Assembly (NCBI GenBank): GCA_009809945.1
Contig: WTPW01000494.1
Span: 186,027-250,026, forward strand
Reading direction: 5' to 3'
From: Gigaspora margarita
Taxonomy: Eukaryota; Glomeromycota; Glomeromycetes; Diversisporales; Gigasporaceae
DNA length: 64,000 nt
This document shows, piece by piece, positions 10,690-21,389 of the stretch. The notes below the pieces were generated by a model. The model was not told the DNA's origin, did not search any database, and worked only from the letters and a program-made list of their open reading frames with translations. The position numbers and the translations under genes were made by a program. Positions within the stretch are counted from its first letter, which is position 1. Each line of letters begins with the position of its first letter.

Positions 10690-11830
10690 ATTATAAAAAA
10701 AAATATATATATAAAATTACTAATAAACTTTGAAGCTAAGATTATTTTCAACCTACATATTAACTAAAATTAAATTTTGTAATTATATAGAGCAAAAGAA
10801 GAAGAATAAACTTACCTTTCCTGCCAATTTTGCATTTTTCAATATAAAACTTTTTTTATTAGAGTAACTACTTTGGGCTCCTAAACAAAGATTGTTTGGT
10901 AATAATTTTATTTATAACCAAGGCCTAAACACACTTTTTCAGATCTTTAACTAAGTAAAAAATAGTGTTAAAGTTAGAAAAAAATTTTTTTAAAAAATTT
11001 TTTAAAAAATTTTTCCTAACTGTAACCCTATTTTTCACCTAGTAAAAGGTCCAAAAAATGTTTGTTTTTAACTTTAGCAACAAGTAAAATTATCTACTAA
11101 ACAACTTTGATTAAGAGCCCAAAGTAGGTTACCTAATAAAAAAATTTCTATTATTAAAAAACTAATTATATAGATCCTATTGTGCAGAGTAAAGTTGATT
11201 TTTTGTTTTGTATTACTTGACATTCCATTTTTTCAATTTTTTTTTTTTTTAGATTCCAATTGTATTAATTGTTTGATTTTTGACAATGCTATTTTATACA
11301 GTATTACCTGATGGCAACCTTAATTTCCTGTAATTGTCTAATAGGATTGACAGGAAAAATATAACAGCCAGCCCAATTTTTTTGATATTTTGTTGTGCAA
11401 AATGAAAAATAACTTTGTATAACCTTATATATAAACATTATTCTATTTGCAGTAAATTAAATTAAAAAAAATTCAAAAATAAAAATCTGTCTGTCCATCC
11501 TGAATATTTAAATCCATGTACTACAAAATGAAAATCAATTTTGCATGGCCTAATCCTTTTTTTTAAAAAATTACCTATATTTGTCTTTTAAATAAAGTTG
11601 TTCAAATCATGTTTTACATATAAATATAATTTTAAAATCTGAAAATATTTGTTTTAGCAAAGTTATATTTACAATTTGTACAAAATTGGCAAAATTTTAA
11701 TCTGATTGTTAAGCTAAATTTTTTCTTCTCTCTATGTTCTATATTTTTAAAAAATTTAATTTTAAGTTAATATGTAGGGAAAAAAACATAGCTTCAAAAT
11801 TTATAGTAATTTTATATATTTTTTATAAAT
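10690..11830. mobile_element. Large foldback element, copy 1, interrupted
   Basis: The arms mirror each other around about 11005, where TTAGAAAAAAATTTTTTT meets its complement. Outer arm blocks such as TAATATGTAGG and CATAGCTTCAAAATTTATAG at 11775-11810 pair with 10700-10790. The TTAGAGCCCAAAGTAGGTTA block pairs with TAACTACTTTGGGCTC. The right arm is longer because about 400 bp (11160-11560) interrupts it, carrying AACTTTGTATAACC and AATTTTGCATGGCCTA ends of another MITE family. It is closely related to the palindrome at 22028-22975. No protein is encoded. Confidence 0.7.
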
Positions 11831-11952
11831 TTATATATAACAAAAAAATGGTCCAAAAAAGTGTGACAAATCATATAAATATTAGCTTGTATTGGAATTA
11901 TCATGTAAAATTTTTTTGACTTAATATTTCTGTATAAAATAACAATTATTAT

Positions 11953-12288
11953 AAAACACACTTATGGTATTTTACTACCATAGGTTTATTAGATTTGCAA
12001 ATCTGTGTAACAAAAACAAAAAAATAAATTTTTATAAAACATAAAAATAAATTTTGATTACTTTAGGGTTAGAGTGAGGCCTGGGATTTTATCGGGCATT
12101 AGTATATACAAAATTTAGCAAGGAATTTTTTTTATTAGAGCCCAAAGTTGGTTTTATAAACAAAATTTTAAAATATAAAAAAAAAACAAACTTTTATGTT
12201 ACACCTGATCTTAAATTTTGATTGGCTATTCCAATAGTTTTGTATAACATGGTGTAAAACACCATAGGTGCATTTTAGTAAAACTCTA
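11953..12288. mobile_element. MITE with ACACTTATGGT-type ends
   Basis: The left end AAAACACACTTATGGTATTT pairs with the right end, AAACACCATAGGTGCATTTT, over about 25 bp. The interior of about 290 bp is AT-rich with no frame. The target duplication is not resolved. Confidence 0.6.
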
Positions 12289-12696
12289 AAATAATATCAT
12301 CATTTATACAAAATATCACAACAAAAAATTTCACATGTAAACAATAATATTAATATTGGTTATATGAAAGTAATAGTAAATTGTTTTTATTGGAGTTAAT
12401 GTTATCCAAATGTTGCTAAATAGCAAATACAGTCAGATCTCTATAAATGCAACCTCCAAAATGCAATCTCTATAAATGCAATATCTTTCTAAATGCACAT
12501 TTTTGTCTAGTTCTAAATGCATGTCCTATATTCTGTAAATGCACATTGTTTCAAAAAATTGTTTATATCATGCTATCTCCCTAAATGCACATAGCCAATC
12601 AAATTTTAGAATTTAAGATAGGTTCTACAGTTTTTAGTAGAAGTTACACAAATATAATGATCTAATCTTTAAAGCTGCAATTTAATTGGCTTTTCC

Positions 12697-13409
12697 AGGA
12701 CCCCGAATAATCTATATAATGTCATATTTGAAAAATCGCTAATGGAGGGCCATTATTTTTAAAAGGTTATATTTGAAAAGTAGGTATTGGGTAAAAAGGT
12801 TATATTTGAAAACAGCTAATGGGCAAAATGAGTATATTTAAAAGAATGCTAATGGGGTAAGTTATTTAAATGTTATATTTAAAAAGTGGTAATGAAAATA
12901 GTGAGCAGTAGTTTTTTTTTAGGTGTATTTTTTTTTTTAGAGAGTGTCCATTTTNNNNNNNNNNNNNNNNNNNNNNNNNNNNNNNNNNNNNNNNNNNNNN
13001 NNNNNNNNNNNNNNNNNNNNNNNNNNNNNNNNNNNNNNNNNNNNNNNNNNNNNNNNNNNNNNNNNNNNNNNNNNNNNNNNNNNNNNNNNNNNNNNNNNNN
13101 NNNNNNNNNNNNNNNNNNNNNNNNNNNNNNNNNNNNNNNNNNNNNNNNTTTTTTTTTTTTTTTTTTTAGAAAGTGTCCATTATGTTTTTTTTTTGTTTTT
13201 TTTTTAGAGAGCGTTTGTTTGGTTTTTTTTAGAGAGTGTCTATCCGAAAAAATTTTTTTTGAAAGCTTACATTTTGAAAATTGTAAGCAATACCAAACTT
13301 GCTACCTAATGTTTAAAATCTAGCTAATATATACCAAAGTAGAACTGCTAACCAAAAAAAATTTACTATGATCCTCAAATATAACCTCTTATAGATTATT
13401 TGGGGTCCT
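12697..13409. mobile_element. hAT-type MITE nested in the TACAGTC element
   Basis: Terminal inverted repeats AGGACCCCGAATAATCTATA and TATAGATTATTTGGGGTCCT bound it. The 8-bp flanks are GCTTTTCC (12689-12696) and GCTCTCCC (13410-13417). The intact relative of the host element reads GCTCTTCC at this point, so each flank differs from the ancestral site by one base. This fits a hAT 8-bp target duplication. The interior holds diverged repeats around GGTTATATTTGAAAA..GCTAATGGG at 12705-12900, the assembly gap, and T-runs alternating with AGAGAGTGTCC. Confidence 0.8.
12955..13148. other. Assembly gap of 194 N
   Basis: The unbroken run of N falls inside a poly-T/AGAGAGTGTCC repeat of the nested MITE, a context that often defeats assembly. 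The real length may differ from 194. Confidence 0.95.
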
Positions 13410-13473
13410 GCTCTCCCTAAATGCATATTGTAGACTTGTTCGTATACATTGCATTTATAGAGGTTTGACTATA

Positions 13474-13906
13474 GTATAATATTAACTCTGATAAAATTTT
13501 TTATTATATAACCAATATTTTATAAATATTATAGTTTTTTCTTAAAATATATATGATTATATATTTATATAAATTATATTATATATTTGTATAAATTTAT
13601 AAATTTTATTAAATAAAAATTTTTTAAAATAATTAAATTGAATTGTATCTAAAATAATTAATATTAGTAATTGTAAAATAATTTAAGTAATTTAATATTA
13701 ACTAATATTAGCAAGTATAAAATAATTTAAATAATTTAATATTTAATATTAGTAATTGTAAAATAATTTAAGTAATTTAATATTAATTAATATTAGCAAG
13801 TATAAAATAATTAAATAATTTAATATTTAATTAAGATTATTTGAAGTTAATTTTTTAGTTAATACCATTTCTTCACTTTTCCTTTGATGTTTCTCAGTAA
13901 AATTAA
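13474..13906. repeat. AT-rich DNA with an 85-bp tandem duplication
   Basis: Copies start at 13663 and 13748, both ATTAGTAATTGTAAAATAAT, and run about 84 bp each with two or three differences. The rest is AT-rich and holds no gene. Confidence 0.7.
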
Positions 13907-14079
13907 TATATGGAGGAGCCTACAGCAAAAGGTAGCTTTTGGCCAGCCAATCAGATTTTAAGATATTATATAATAACTATCCAACTAATCATTATTTTGT
14001 AAAAACAATTTTAGTAATAATTTTTTCCAAATCATGTAATTTTCCTGAAACCACCTTTTGCTGTGGGTCCTCCTATATA
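13907..14079. mobile_element. MITE with GGAGGAGCC ends
   Basis: The ends TATATGGAGGAGCCTACAGC and GCTGTGGGTCCTCCTATATA pair over about 32 bp, extending inward through AAAAGGTAGCTT. The interior is about 110 bp and non-coding. A TA or TATA target is likely. Confidence 0.75.
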
Positions 14080-14367
14080 AATAAAGTAAAAATAAAAAAT
14101 ACAAATACCACATAAGGCTATACAAAATTAATTTTTTTATTTTGTATAACCCACTAATCCAATTTTTTCAAAACATTGTTTTTATTCTATCATGCCAATT
14201 ATTTCACATATTGCTATTTAATTTTTTTTCTGGTATCATCTAATAATAAATTTAATTTTTTATAATTACCAGCTAGATCTAATAAAAAAAAATCAAAATT
14301 TTCTGATTTTATATTATGCAAACTAAAGAATTAATTTGTGAGACATTAGATATGCACATGAATTAAT

Positions 14368-14472
14368 TTAGGCTATACAAAGTTAATTTTTTTTTAAAAA
14401 AAATCTGACTGCTGACCAGAATTTTAAAATATCAGGTTATACAAAATAAAAAATTAACTTTGCATAGCCTAA
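14368..14472. mobile_element. Small GGCTATACAAAGTTAATTT MITE
   Basis: TTAGGCTATACAAAGTTAAT at the left pairs with ATTAACTTTGCATAGCCTAA at the right, enclosing about 60 bp that includes CTGACTGCTGACCAG. A half-copy lies at 14112-14155, further ends lie near 11410 and 11530, and a relative lies at 48590-48835. Confidence 0.75.
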
Positions 14473-14619
14473 CTATAAAATAAAATAAAGGGTGTAGTTT
14501 TAAATTTCAGCCTAAATTAAGCCTACTTTAGGCCAAAATTTGAAATAGCTCCTTACATATTATTTTGTGATTATATGGCAAATATAAAATAAAAAATTAA
14601 TCTATAATCCATCTAACAA
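14473..14619. other. Short spacer with an inverted TAGGC motif
   Basis: AAATTTCAGCCTAAATTAAG is loosely mirrored by CTTTAGGCCAAAATTTGAAA at 14500-14547. It could be a minimal foldback. Nothing else is seen. Confidence 0.4.
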
Positions 14620-15425
14620 TTATAGACTATATATAGTAAAAACTAGTAAAACTATTATTGTTTTTAGAAATTTAAAATCTGATATTCTTACTACAATAAC
14701 AATTTTTTTACTATGCTAACTACTTTTCACCTCTAAAAAATTTATAAAGATAGTTTTTGTGATCATAATGTGGTATGCTAAATTAAATTGGTAGGTTATG
14801 AGATATTGTTAAAATATATTTTATAAATTATAAAATTTTTATATAAAAATATATAAAAATTTTATATACAGTCAAACCTCCATAAATGCAATGTGTACAG
14901 ACAAGCCTACAACGTGCATTTAGGGAGGTATTGCATTTAGGAAGAGCCAATTAAATTGCAGCTTTAAAGATTAGATCATCAAGTTTGTATAACTTCTACT
15001 AAAAACTATATAACCTATCTTAAATACTAACATTTGATTGGCTACGTGCATTTAGGGAGGTAGCATGATATAGAAAATTATTTGAAAGAATGTGCATTTA
15101 CAGAATATAGATCGTGCATTTATCATATTATTTTTTACAAACAAGACAAAAACGTGCATTTAGGGAGGTATTGCATTTATGGAGGTTGCATTTATAGAGG
15201 TCTGACTGTAGTTTTAACCCATTTTTTAACAATATCTTGAAACCTACAGAGTAATTTTAGCTTTTTTACTATTATAATTACAACAACTATCTCTACAAAT
15301 TGTGTTAGAAGTAAAAAAGCAGTTAATATAGTAAAAAAATCTATTATTACAGTACCAGATTCTGAGATTTTTAAAAACAATAAGTGATTTTATTACTAGT
15401 TTTACTATATATAGTCCATTATTTG
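14620..15425. mobile_element. Foldback element split by a MITE
   Basis: The outer arms pair: GACTATATATAGTAAAAACT at 14627 with AGTTTTACTATATATAGTCC near 15414. Pairing goes on inward through TTGTTTTTAGAAATTT, AGATAGTTTTTGTGATCATA and GAGATATTGTTAAAA. Arms are about 200-240 bp. The centre is occupied by the TACAGTC MITE at 14867-15210, whose removal leaves a palindrome of about 460 bp. Confidence 0.7.
14867..15210. mobile_element. Tc1/mariner-like MITE, intact relative
   Basis: Ends TACAGTCAAACCTCCATAAA and TTTATAGAGGTCTGACTGTA, with a TA at each border. Inside are several copies of GTGCATTTAGGGAGGTA in both orientations, possibly transposase-binding sites in the autonomous parent. There is no coding capacity. 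It serves as the reference for the interrupted copy at 12428. Confidence 0.85.
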
Positions 15426-15791
15426 AAACTTCAGACTCAAATACTGTTTGCATAAAAACTGCATAATAGCTAAAAGTGTTCTTAGCCTATTGTTTATGTT
15501 TTTACTTATGCTTACTAAAAAAAAATTATGCTATATATATATTAAAATATATGTGCCTTTTTACTCTATAAATGATATTATAATATTATCTATAAAAGTA
15601 TAAATAGTATAGATTAAAAAGTTTTTTTAGGCATTTTTGGAAATATGATTTTTTTTTTTTGTAATTTTGTTTCATTTAGTTTATATACTACTATTTTTTA
15701 TAGATTTTAATTTCTTTTTTTACAGATCTTGGTCTATAAAATGTTGATTCAATACTAGAATAAGAACTTGATTAGAACTGGTCTGAGTAAG

Positions 15792-15979
15792 TACAGTTGA
15801 ACCTCCCAAACTGATCCTGCCAAAACTGATAACTTGTCAAATTTAATAAAAACTTAATCAACCAAGTCTGGTTTTGCAATATGAATTTAATAGTTTATAA
15901 TAATTTAAATCCAATGACCTCTCAATAATGATACAAAACCTGTTCACTATATATACTGAATTGGGAAGGTTCAACTGTA
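15792..15979. mobile_element. Tc1/mariner-like MITE inserted in a satellite unit
   Basis: The ends TACAGTTGAACCTCCCAAAC and TTGGGAAGGTTCAACTGTA are inverted repeats. The host sequence reads GAGTAAGTA before and CAAGCTCTC after. The uninterrupted satellite unit at 16767 reads GAGTAAGTACAACAAGCTTT, which supports insertion at TA. The element is 188 bp and non-coding. Confidence 0.85.
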
Positions 15980-16109
15980 CAAGCTCTCTTTTTCTAGAAG
16001 CTATATTTAACAGGACCCTAGGCATCTCTTATATAGGTCATAACTTGATTTTGGCCAATTTCAGCCCAATTTGCTAAAAATAACAAAACTACATTACTTT
16101 AAATAACTT

Positions 16110-16204
16110 TTGATCTAGTGATTAGAATTGAATAAACTTTTTTTTAGATGTGCCTTACTAAAAGCTTCATTTTAAAAAAAAAGTTTATTCAAATTGACCA
16201 CTGG
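16110..16204. repeat. 95-bp imperfect palindrome
   Basis: GTGATTAGAATTGAATAAAC and GTTTATTCAAATTGACCAC are inverted copies about 45 bp apart, joined by A/T runs. A minimal foldback element is likely. It lies within the satellite-like region. Confidence 0.6.
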
Positions 16205-17242
16205 ATGGCAAGATAATTACCAAAAACTGTTTTTTTGCTTCTCAAATTTCAGGGGTTTTTTCTAAAAAATAAAGTATAACCTCTGTACTAGATATCCAGA
16301 GTCCTTGTTTAATGCATTTTCTACAGGTCTTGGTTTATTTTTTTTTAGAGAAGCTAAGTACTATAGTTTTTTTTTGTTGCTCAGATCTCATAATAAATAA
16401 TTTAGTACTAGAATGAATGAACTTGATATTGGAATAAGACCTGTGCATGAACTTAATGCTAGAATAGATGAACTTGGTATTGAAATAGGTAAAATAACAA
16501 CTGGGCATAAACTTAATGCTAGAACCAGTCTGGGTAAGGCCTTGGTTTCATGAAATGCAGCTTGGTGTGGTAAAGAGGATTTTGTGGGTTAGTCTAAGTA
16601 CTACTTATTCTTTGTTGTTTTTTCTTTATTTTCAAGAAGCTATCTAGCTTTATTTTCTTGTAGATTAGATTTTGTAATAAATGAATTGGTACTGGAATAA
16701 TTAATAGATGAACTTGTTATTGGAATGATCAAAGACTTGGGCATGCTAGAACTGGTCTGAGTAAGTACAACAAGCTTTCTCTTTTCTTTTTCTTGTCATC
16801 TTCTAGAAGATAACTATTTTTTCTACAAGTCTTAATTATATAAGAAGTAACTTAGTAACAGTAAAGGAGATTTGAGCTTGTTTAACTAAATAAGTGCTAT
16901 TTTTTTCTTTCTTTGTAGGAGTTTGCTTTTGAAAAGCCAAATAGTTATCTTTTTTTGTAGTTTAGGCTTCATAATGGATGACTTGGTAATAAAATAATTC
17001 AAATAGATTAGAATAGCTAAAGTAGAGATTTGGGTACAAACTTGATGCTAGAACTGGTCTAAGTATGTTTTTTCTTCTAGAAGCTCTATAAGTCTTCTTT
17101 GTAAGAGGAAATTTGGTCCTAGCAAATGGTAGTGTGTATTTTTTTTTTTTTTTTAAATGCTAACTAATTTTCTTTTTTTTTGTAGGTTTTGGTTTTATAA
17201 AAAGTGATTTGGTGCAAGAATACTATAAATTACTGTGCAAGG

Positions 17243-17458
17243 CAGTGAATAAAATTCATGTGCACAATGTGCACATGTGCTCAATTTTATTTTTATGTGC
17301 ACAATTTTTTAAATTGGATGTGCACATGTGCACAAAGATTTTTCTTAATTAACATATAGGGTGTGCACATTTTTATATACAAATTGTTAAAGTGTGCACA
17401 AAAAAATTTTCTGATGTGCACATGTGCACAAAAATTTTTTTTCAGATTTTATACACTA
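17243..17458. mobile_element. hAT-type MITE with perfect 8-bp duplication, TGTGCACA-rich
   Basis: Perfect direct repeats GTGCAAGG flank it (17235-17242 and 17459-17466). Short inverted ends are CAGTGAATAAAAT and the complement of ATTTTATACACTA. The 216-bp body is built from the self-complementary ATGTGCACATGTGCACA motif, repeated five or more times. Motif and ends resemble the 2.5-kb element at 17937, suggesting one family. Perfect flanks suggest a fairly recent insertion. Confidence 0.8.
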
Positions 17459-17466
17459 GTGCAAGG

Positions 17467-17936
17467 TATCCAGTGTAACAAATAATATAGATCAATTTTT
17501 AAATACTTATTTATACAACATATGATGTGTAAATCATGTATTTAAATTTTTTCAATTGCAAAAAATCGCATCTTACTGGGTACCTTGCATGGTAATTTAT
17601 GGTAACTAGAAATGATATGAAATGGCCAAAATGAGCCCTATAATAAGATTTTTTTTTTTGTTGCCTTCTTTTGGTTTTTTTTAGGAAGCTAATTTTTTTG
17701 TCTTGGTTTATGAAAGATAAACTTGTATTAGAATAAAATAGCCAGACATTAATAAGTACCAATCTGACATACTTTTGGATGAGTTGTTTAATTTTTTTGT
17801 GAAAGTTCTTTTTTTTAACATTGTTCTTCAGGTTTTCAGACTTTGTTGTATGTGATTTAGTACTAGTAAGTATTTTTGAATAAAAATTTTTTGTTGTTAT
17901 TTTGTTGTTCATCTATCTTTTTTTTTATATTGTTAC
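17467..17936. repeat. Satellite-like unit left of the large hAT-like element
   Basis: From about 17630 the blocks CTTGGTTTATGAAAG, AACTTGTATTAGAATAAAAT, CAGGTTTTCAGACTTTGTTG and TTAGTACTAGTAAGTATTTT recall the 15.7-17.2 kb units. The first 160 bp are AT-rich without clear structure. The unit is cut at 17936 by the insertion that follows. Confidence 0.55.
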
Positions 17937-20444
17937 TAGTGTTTAAAATTCAAATTCAAAATTACTTGCATAAATGCAAGTAATATACAGGTTTTAGTTG
18001 CACAAACAATTAATTGATTGTATGTGAGTGCATATAAAAAAAATTTTTTACTTGCACATATGTATATTAAAAAAATTATTGAGAAAGTAAATATAGTAAA
18101 TCTTCAATTTGCAAATTATCATTATATTTATTGGTTATTGTTTAACTAAAAGAGACTAACTCATCAACTAAATTGGTGCAGAATAAGAGGTTAAACTATT
18201 AGCTAAATTAATACATATATAGTTGTTCTTCTATATTATCACCTCTCATATAGTTACAAACTCTATATAATTATACCAAAATACAATACTGTTTATTTAT
18301 ATTAAAAATACCTCAACATGGTCACAATTATATTAAATCACTATTTTTTGAATTTGTTAGCTGATTTTAATAATAAAATTACTTCATTACAATCACATTT
18401 TTTATGCAATAGTAAATGTTGTTTAGAAGAATAGAATATACCTACTATGAAATTTTTATGTAAATTAGATAACTTTTTATTAGTATTGTTTTTCATTTTA
18501 CTTATCTATGAATATAACTAAAAAATTTGTAATTTTTTTGTAAAAACATAAGATAAAAATTTTTTTTAAAGGTGATGTCTTGCTTGTATCTTTATTGGGC
18601 AATTTATATAAGAAATTGCATGAAGCAACAACTCAAATTGTACAATGACAAATACATATAAATTACATTCAAGAATAAAAGCTCAGACTAATTTATCTGT
18701 AACCTAAACCTAATATGATATGGTGCATGTACCCTAGAATCGGTGTCACGTGACGAAGATGGCCAATTTTGGAGGGTCTGAATATCCGAATAGAACTTCG
18801 TTAAACATAAAATACGAGCATTTCCGAAAATATCCGATATACAAACTAGAAAAATTCGCAAGTAGTTGCTACATAGTAAAGTCTAAATTTTACTATGTAA
18901 ATCGATTATAAGTGCTTAAGTAAATATATTCAGAAGATAAACATACATATTCTCCGAAATTTTCATACAAATTGGAGAAGTTTTATTATTTGACTTTTAA
19001 TTTTTACGTTCGCCGAATATATTTTTTTAACAAATTTTAATTTTTTCGTCGAATGTAAAAATTAAAAGTCAAATAATAAAAAGTTCTCCGATTTATATGA
19101 AATTTTCAGGATATGTGTATTTTGATCTTCCAAATAAGTTTACTTAAGCAATTATAATCATTTAACATAGTAGAATTTGGACTTTACTATGTAGTGACTA
19201 TTGTCGATTGTGGGGTAGCTTATTTTTGGGTCAAAGATGAACACATATGGTACCCGAATATTTCCGAGCAGAAAGTCATTGAACACAAAAAACGAGCATG
19301 GTTTTCCTAAAAGTTCCGAAATTAATTTATCAGGACTATCAAGTAATATCAAGTAATACCAAATATCAGCTTTAATTCAAATGATTATATGTGGGTAACT
19401 AGAAACTAGAGGACTAGAGGTGCAATTTATTGTAATGTGCATACATGTTTGACAAGTTACTATTAAATATAGTGGCCAAATTTGACAAATTATTATATTA
19501 AATATATAGTGGGCAAATTTTGGTACAGATATCAAATTGCTTTATATTTAAAAGTATATAAAATTTAAACTAATATGTTTTACTTAAAAATCTTTCTGTA
19601 ATATTATAGTACTAGTTCTATAGTATTAATTTACAAAAAGATTTTTTTACATATATATACATATTTATTGATTATAACCAATTTTAAATTATATATAGAT
19701 TTAGGTCATGTGACTCTGGTTCTAGGCTACATGCACCATATAAAAATTATATTAATGAAATTTTAATTGATTTATATGAAAGTTTTAAAATAAATTTATT
19801 TTATTCTTTTGAACAACTTTTTATATTGTATAAAAATTGATTTGCTCAGTATTATTTTGCCTTTTATATATGGCAGCAATTAATGTTTGAATATAAAAAT
19901 TTTTTATAATAAATTTTAAAAATCTTTATATACAATTATTGATCATTGCTAGATATAAAAGTCAAATTAATACTAAGCAAATCAATTTTTATACAACAAG
20001 ACAAATTGTTCAGGAGAACAAAATACATCTACTCTAAAATTTTATGTAATTCAGTTGATATTTTATTAATATAGAGTTTTTACATTTTTATAAAAAATTA
20101 CAACATTTTTTTAGTTATATTCATAGGTATATAAAATAAAAAATGGTACTAATAAAGTTATCTAATTTGTATGAAAAATAATAACTGCTATTTTATTAAT
20201 TATATTAAGCTTTCAAAAAAAATTAAATATGGTTGCCTGATTATTTTTTGTACAATAAAATTTTAAATTCTTGTTGCATATTTTTTGTGCATAAAAATCT
20301 TAATTCTTGTTGCACATTATTTTTTCTGTACAATTATTTAAATTAATTTTAAATGCATACATGTTCATTTACTAATCTAGGTTTTAATGCACAAAAAAAA
20401 GTACTTGCACATGTGCATCTTGTGCAAGCTAATTTTAAACACTA
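17937..20444. mobile_element. 2.5-kb hAT-like non-autonomous element
   Basis: Perfect 14-bp terminal inverted repeats TAGTGTTTAAAATT and AATTTTAAACACTA bound it. The flanks ATTGTTAC (17929-17936) and ATTGTTAT (20445-20452) match at 7 of 8 positions, as expected for a hAT target duplication. Subterminal TTGCAC/GTGCAA motifs are repeated near both ends. The body is AT-rich with no transposase. A smaller inverted-repeat element lies inside at 18718-19741. The satellite-like unit resumes immediately to the right. Confidence 0.75.
18718..19741. mobile_element. Nested element with ATATGGTGCATGTA ends
   Basis: ATATGGTGCATGTACCCTAG at the left pairs with CTAGGCTACATGCACCATAT at the right, then GTCACGTGAC against GTCATGTGACTC. 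Inside is a long foldback: CTACATAGTAAAGTCTAAAT at 18868 pairs with TTTGGACTTTACTATGTAG at 19175, and further inward AATTTTTAC..AAAGTCAAATAATAAAA pairs around 19030. Direct CCGAATA/CGAGCA blocks lie outside the foldback. No protein is encoded and the target duplication is not resolved. Confidence 0.7.
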
Positions 20445-20846
20445 ATTGTTATTAGTATTGTTTTTAAGGTTTTTAGACTTTATTGTATGTGAATTAGTAC
20501 TGGCAAGTATTTTGGATAAGAATTTTTGTTGTTGTTTTGCTAGTCATCCATCTTTTTTTTTATCACTAATATTGTTTTTCAGATTCCAGGCTTCATTGTA
20601 CATAAGTAAGTAACAGCAAGCATTTTTAATAAGAATTTTTTTCTTGTTATTGTTTTGTTGTTCTTTGCAGAACATGATATAAGTACCAGAAAATCTTTAA
20701 ATAGCACTTTGAATAAATGCTAATTTTGATTGATTTTTTTCAGATTTTTATATTTATTGAAATATAAATTAGTGCTAAGGTTTTTTTTTCTTTTTGTATT
20801 GCATTTTTTGATATCGTTGGGTATATCAGCTGCATTGGTTAGAGCA
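20445..20846 (+). repeat. Satellite-like units right of the large hAT-like element
   Basis: TTTAGACTTTATTGTATGTG, AATTAGTACTGGCAAGTATT and a second round, CAGGCTTCATTGTACATAAG, continue the family interrupted at 17936. At least two diverged units are present. Confidence 0.6.
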
Positions 20847-21217
20847 TATAGGGTTTTGACTTAAAAATAACCCTATGGCATTAGAAATTTTTTGAGTAAA
20901 TCATAAATAAAGATTGTGTAACCAAAACAACCCAATTTTTTGATTTTCTGCTAATTTTAGATATAATCTTTGCAAATTAAAATTGTATAATAATTCAATT
21001 CAAAAATTGATTGTAAAATATTTATTTGCTATGTTGATCATTTTTATTTTATATTTAAAAAATCTTTTGGACTTCCATAACTTATTTTAATATTAAGCTA
21101 ACTAGTTATAATATTTGTACAAAATGAACTTTGCATTTCATAAATTAAGATTTAACAAAAATCTCAATTTTGGTTTGGAGGATCTTAGAGCCCTATTTTT
21201 ATGGCAAAGATCTAAAT
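20847..21217. mobile_element. Dispersed non-coding repeat, copy 1
   Basis: It is co-linear with 32322-32625 over its length, sharing CAACCCAA, GGACTTCCATAAC, TTAATATTAAG, TTTCATAAATTAAGAT and AACAAAAATCTCAATTTTGG. The termini AGGGTTTTGACTTAAAAATA and TATTTTTATGGCAAAGATCT are loosely inverted, so a TIR element is likely. No frame is shared by the two copies. Confidence 0.65.
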
Positions 21218-21389
21218 AATATAATAATAATATAAAGAAATATAAGTTATTTTATTTTTTTAATTTTGTTTTCTTCAGAACACTTCATTGCCACATCTAT
21301 GTGCCTTTTTATAAAGTTTATTGGCAACCCACTACAAGTTCCCATCTTGACCTTTAACTTCTCACCTTAATTGATGTTACTATATGCAG

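Larger units (their letters stand above)
12428..13473. mobile_element. Tc1/mariner-like MITE (TACAGTC ends), interrupted by another element
   Basis: The ends TACAGTCAGATCTCTATAAA and TTTATAGAGGTTTGACTATA are inverted repeats bordered by TA. The subterminal parts hold repeated AAATGCA units. The whole matches the intact relative at 14867-15210 in reverse orientation. That relative shows where a second element (12697-13409) entered. Without it the element would be about 330 bp. It encodes no transposase. Confidence 0.8.
15700..17234 (+). repeat. Second satellite-like family of roughly 200-280-bp units
   Basis: Units share ordered blocks: CTTGGTTT.ATAA.AAATGA, TTAGTACTAGAATGAATGAA, CTTGATATTGGAATAAGACC, GGGCATGAACTTAATGCTAG, AACTGGTCTGAGTAAGTACA, then a T/C-rich run and TTCTAGAAGCTA. 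At least five units are visible and are strongly diverged. The family continues at 17630-17936 and 20445-20800 on either side of a large insertion. No frame is conserved, so this is not a repeat protein gene. Confidence 0.7.

Noticed and set aside
12886-13323. Long phenylalanine-rich open frame across the N gap
   Set aside because: It consists of poly-T translation and undetermined bases inside a MITE. No real residues support a protein.
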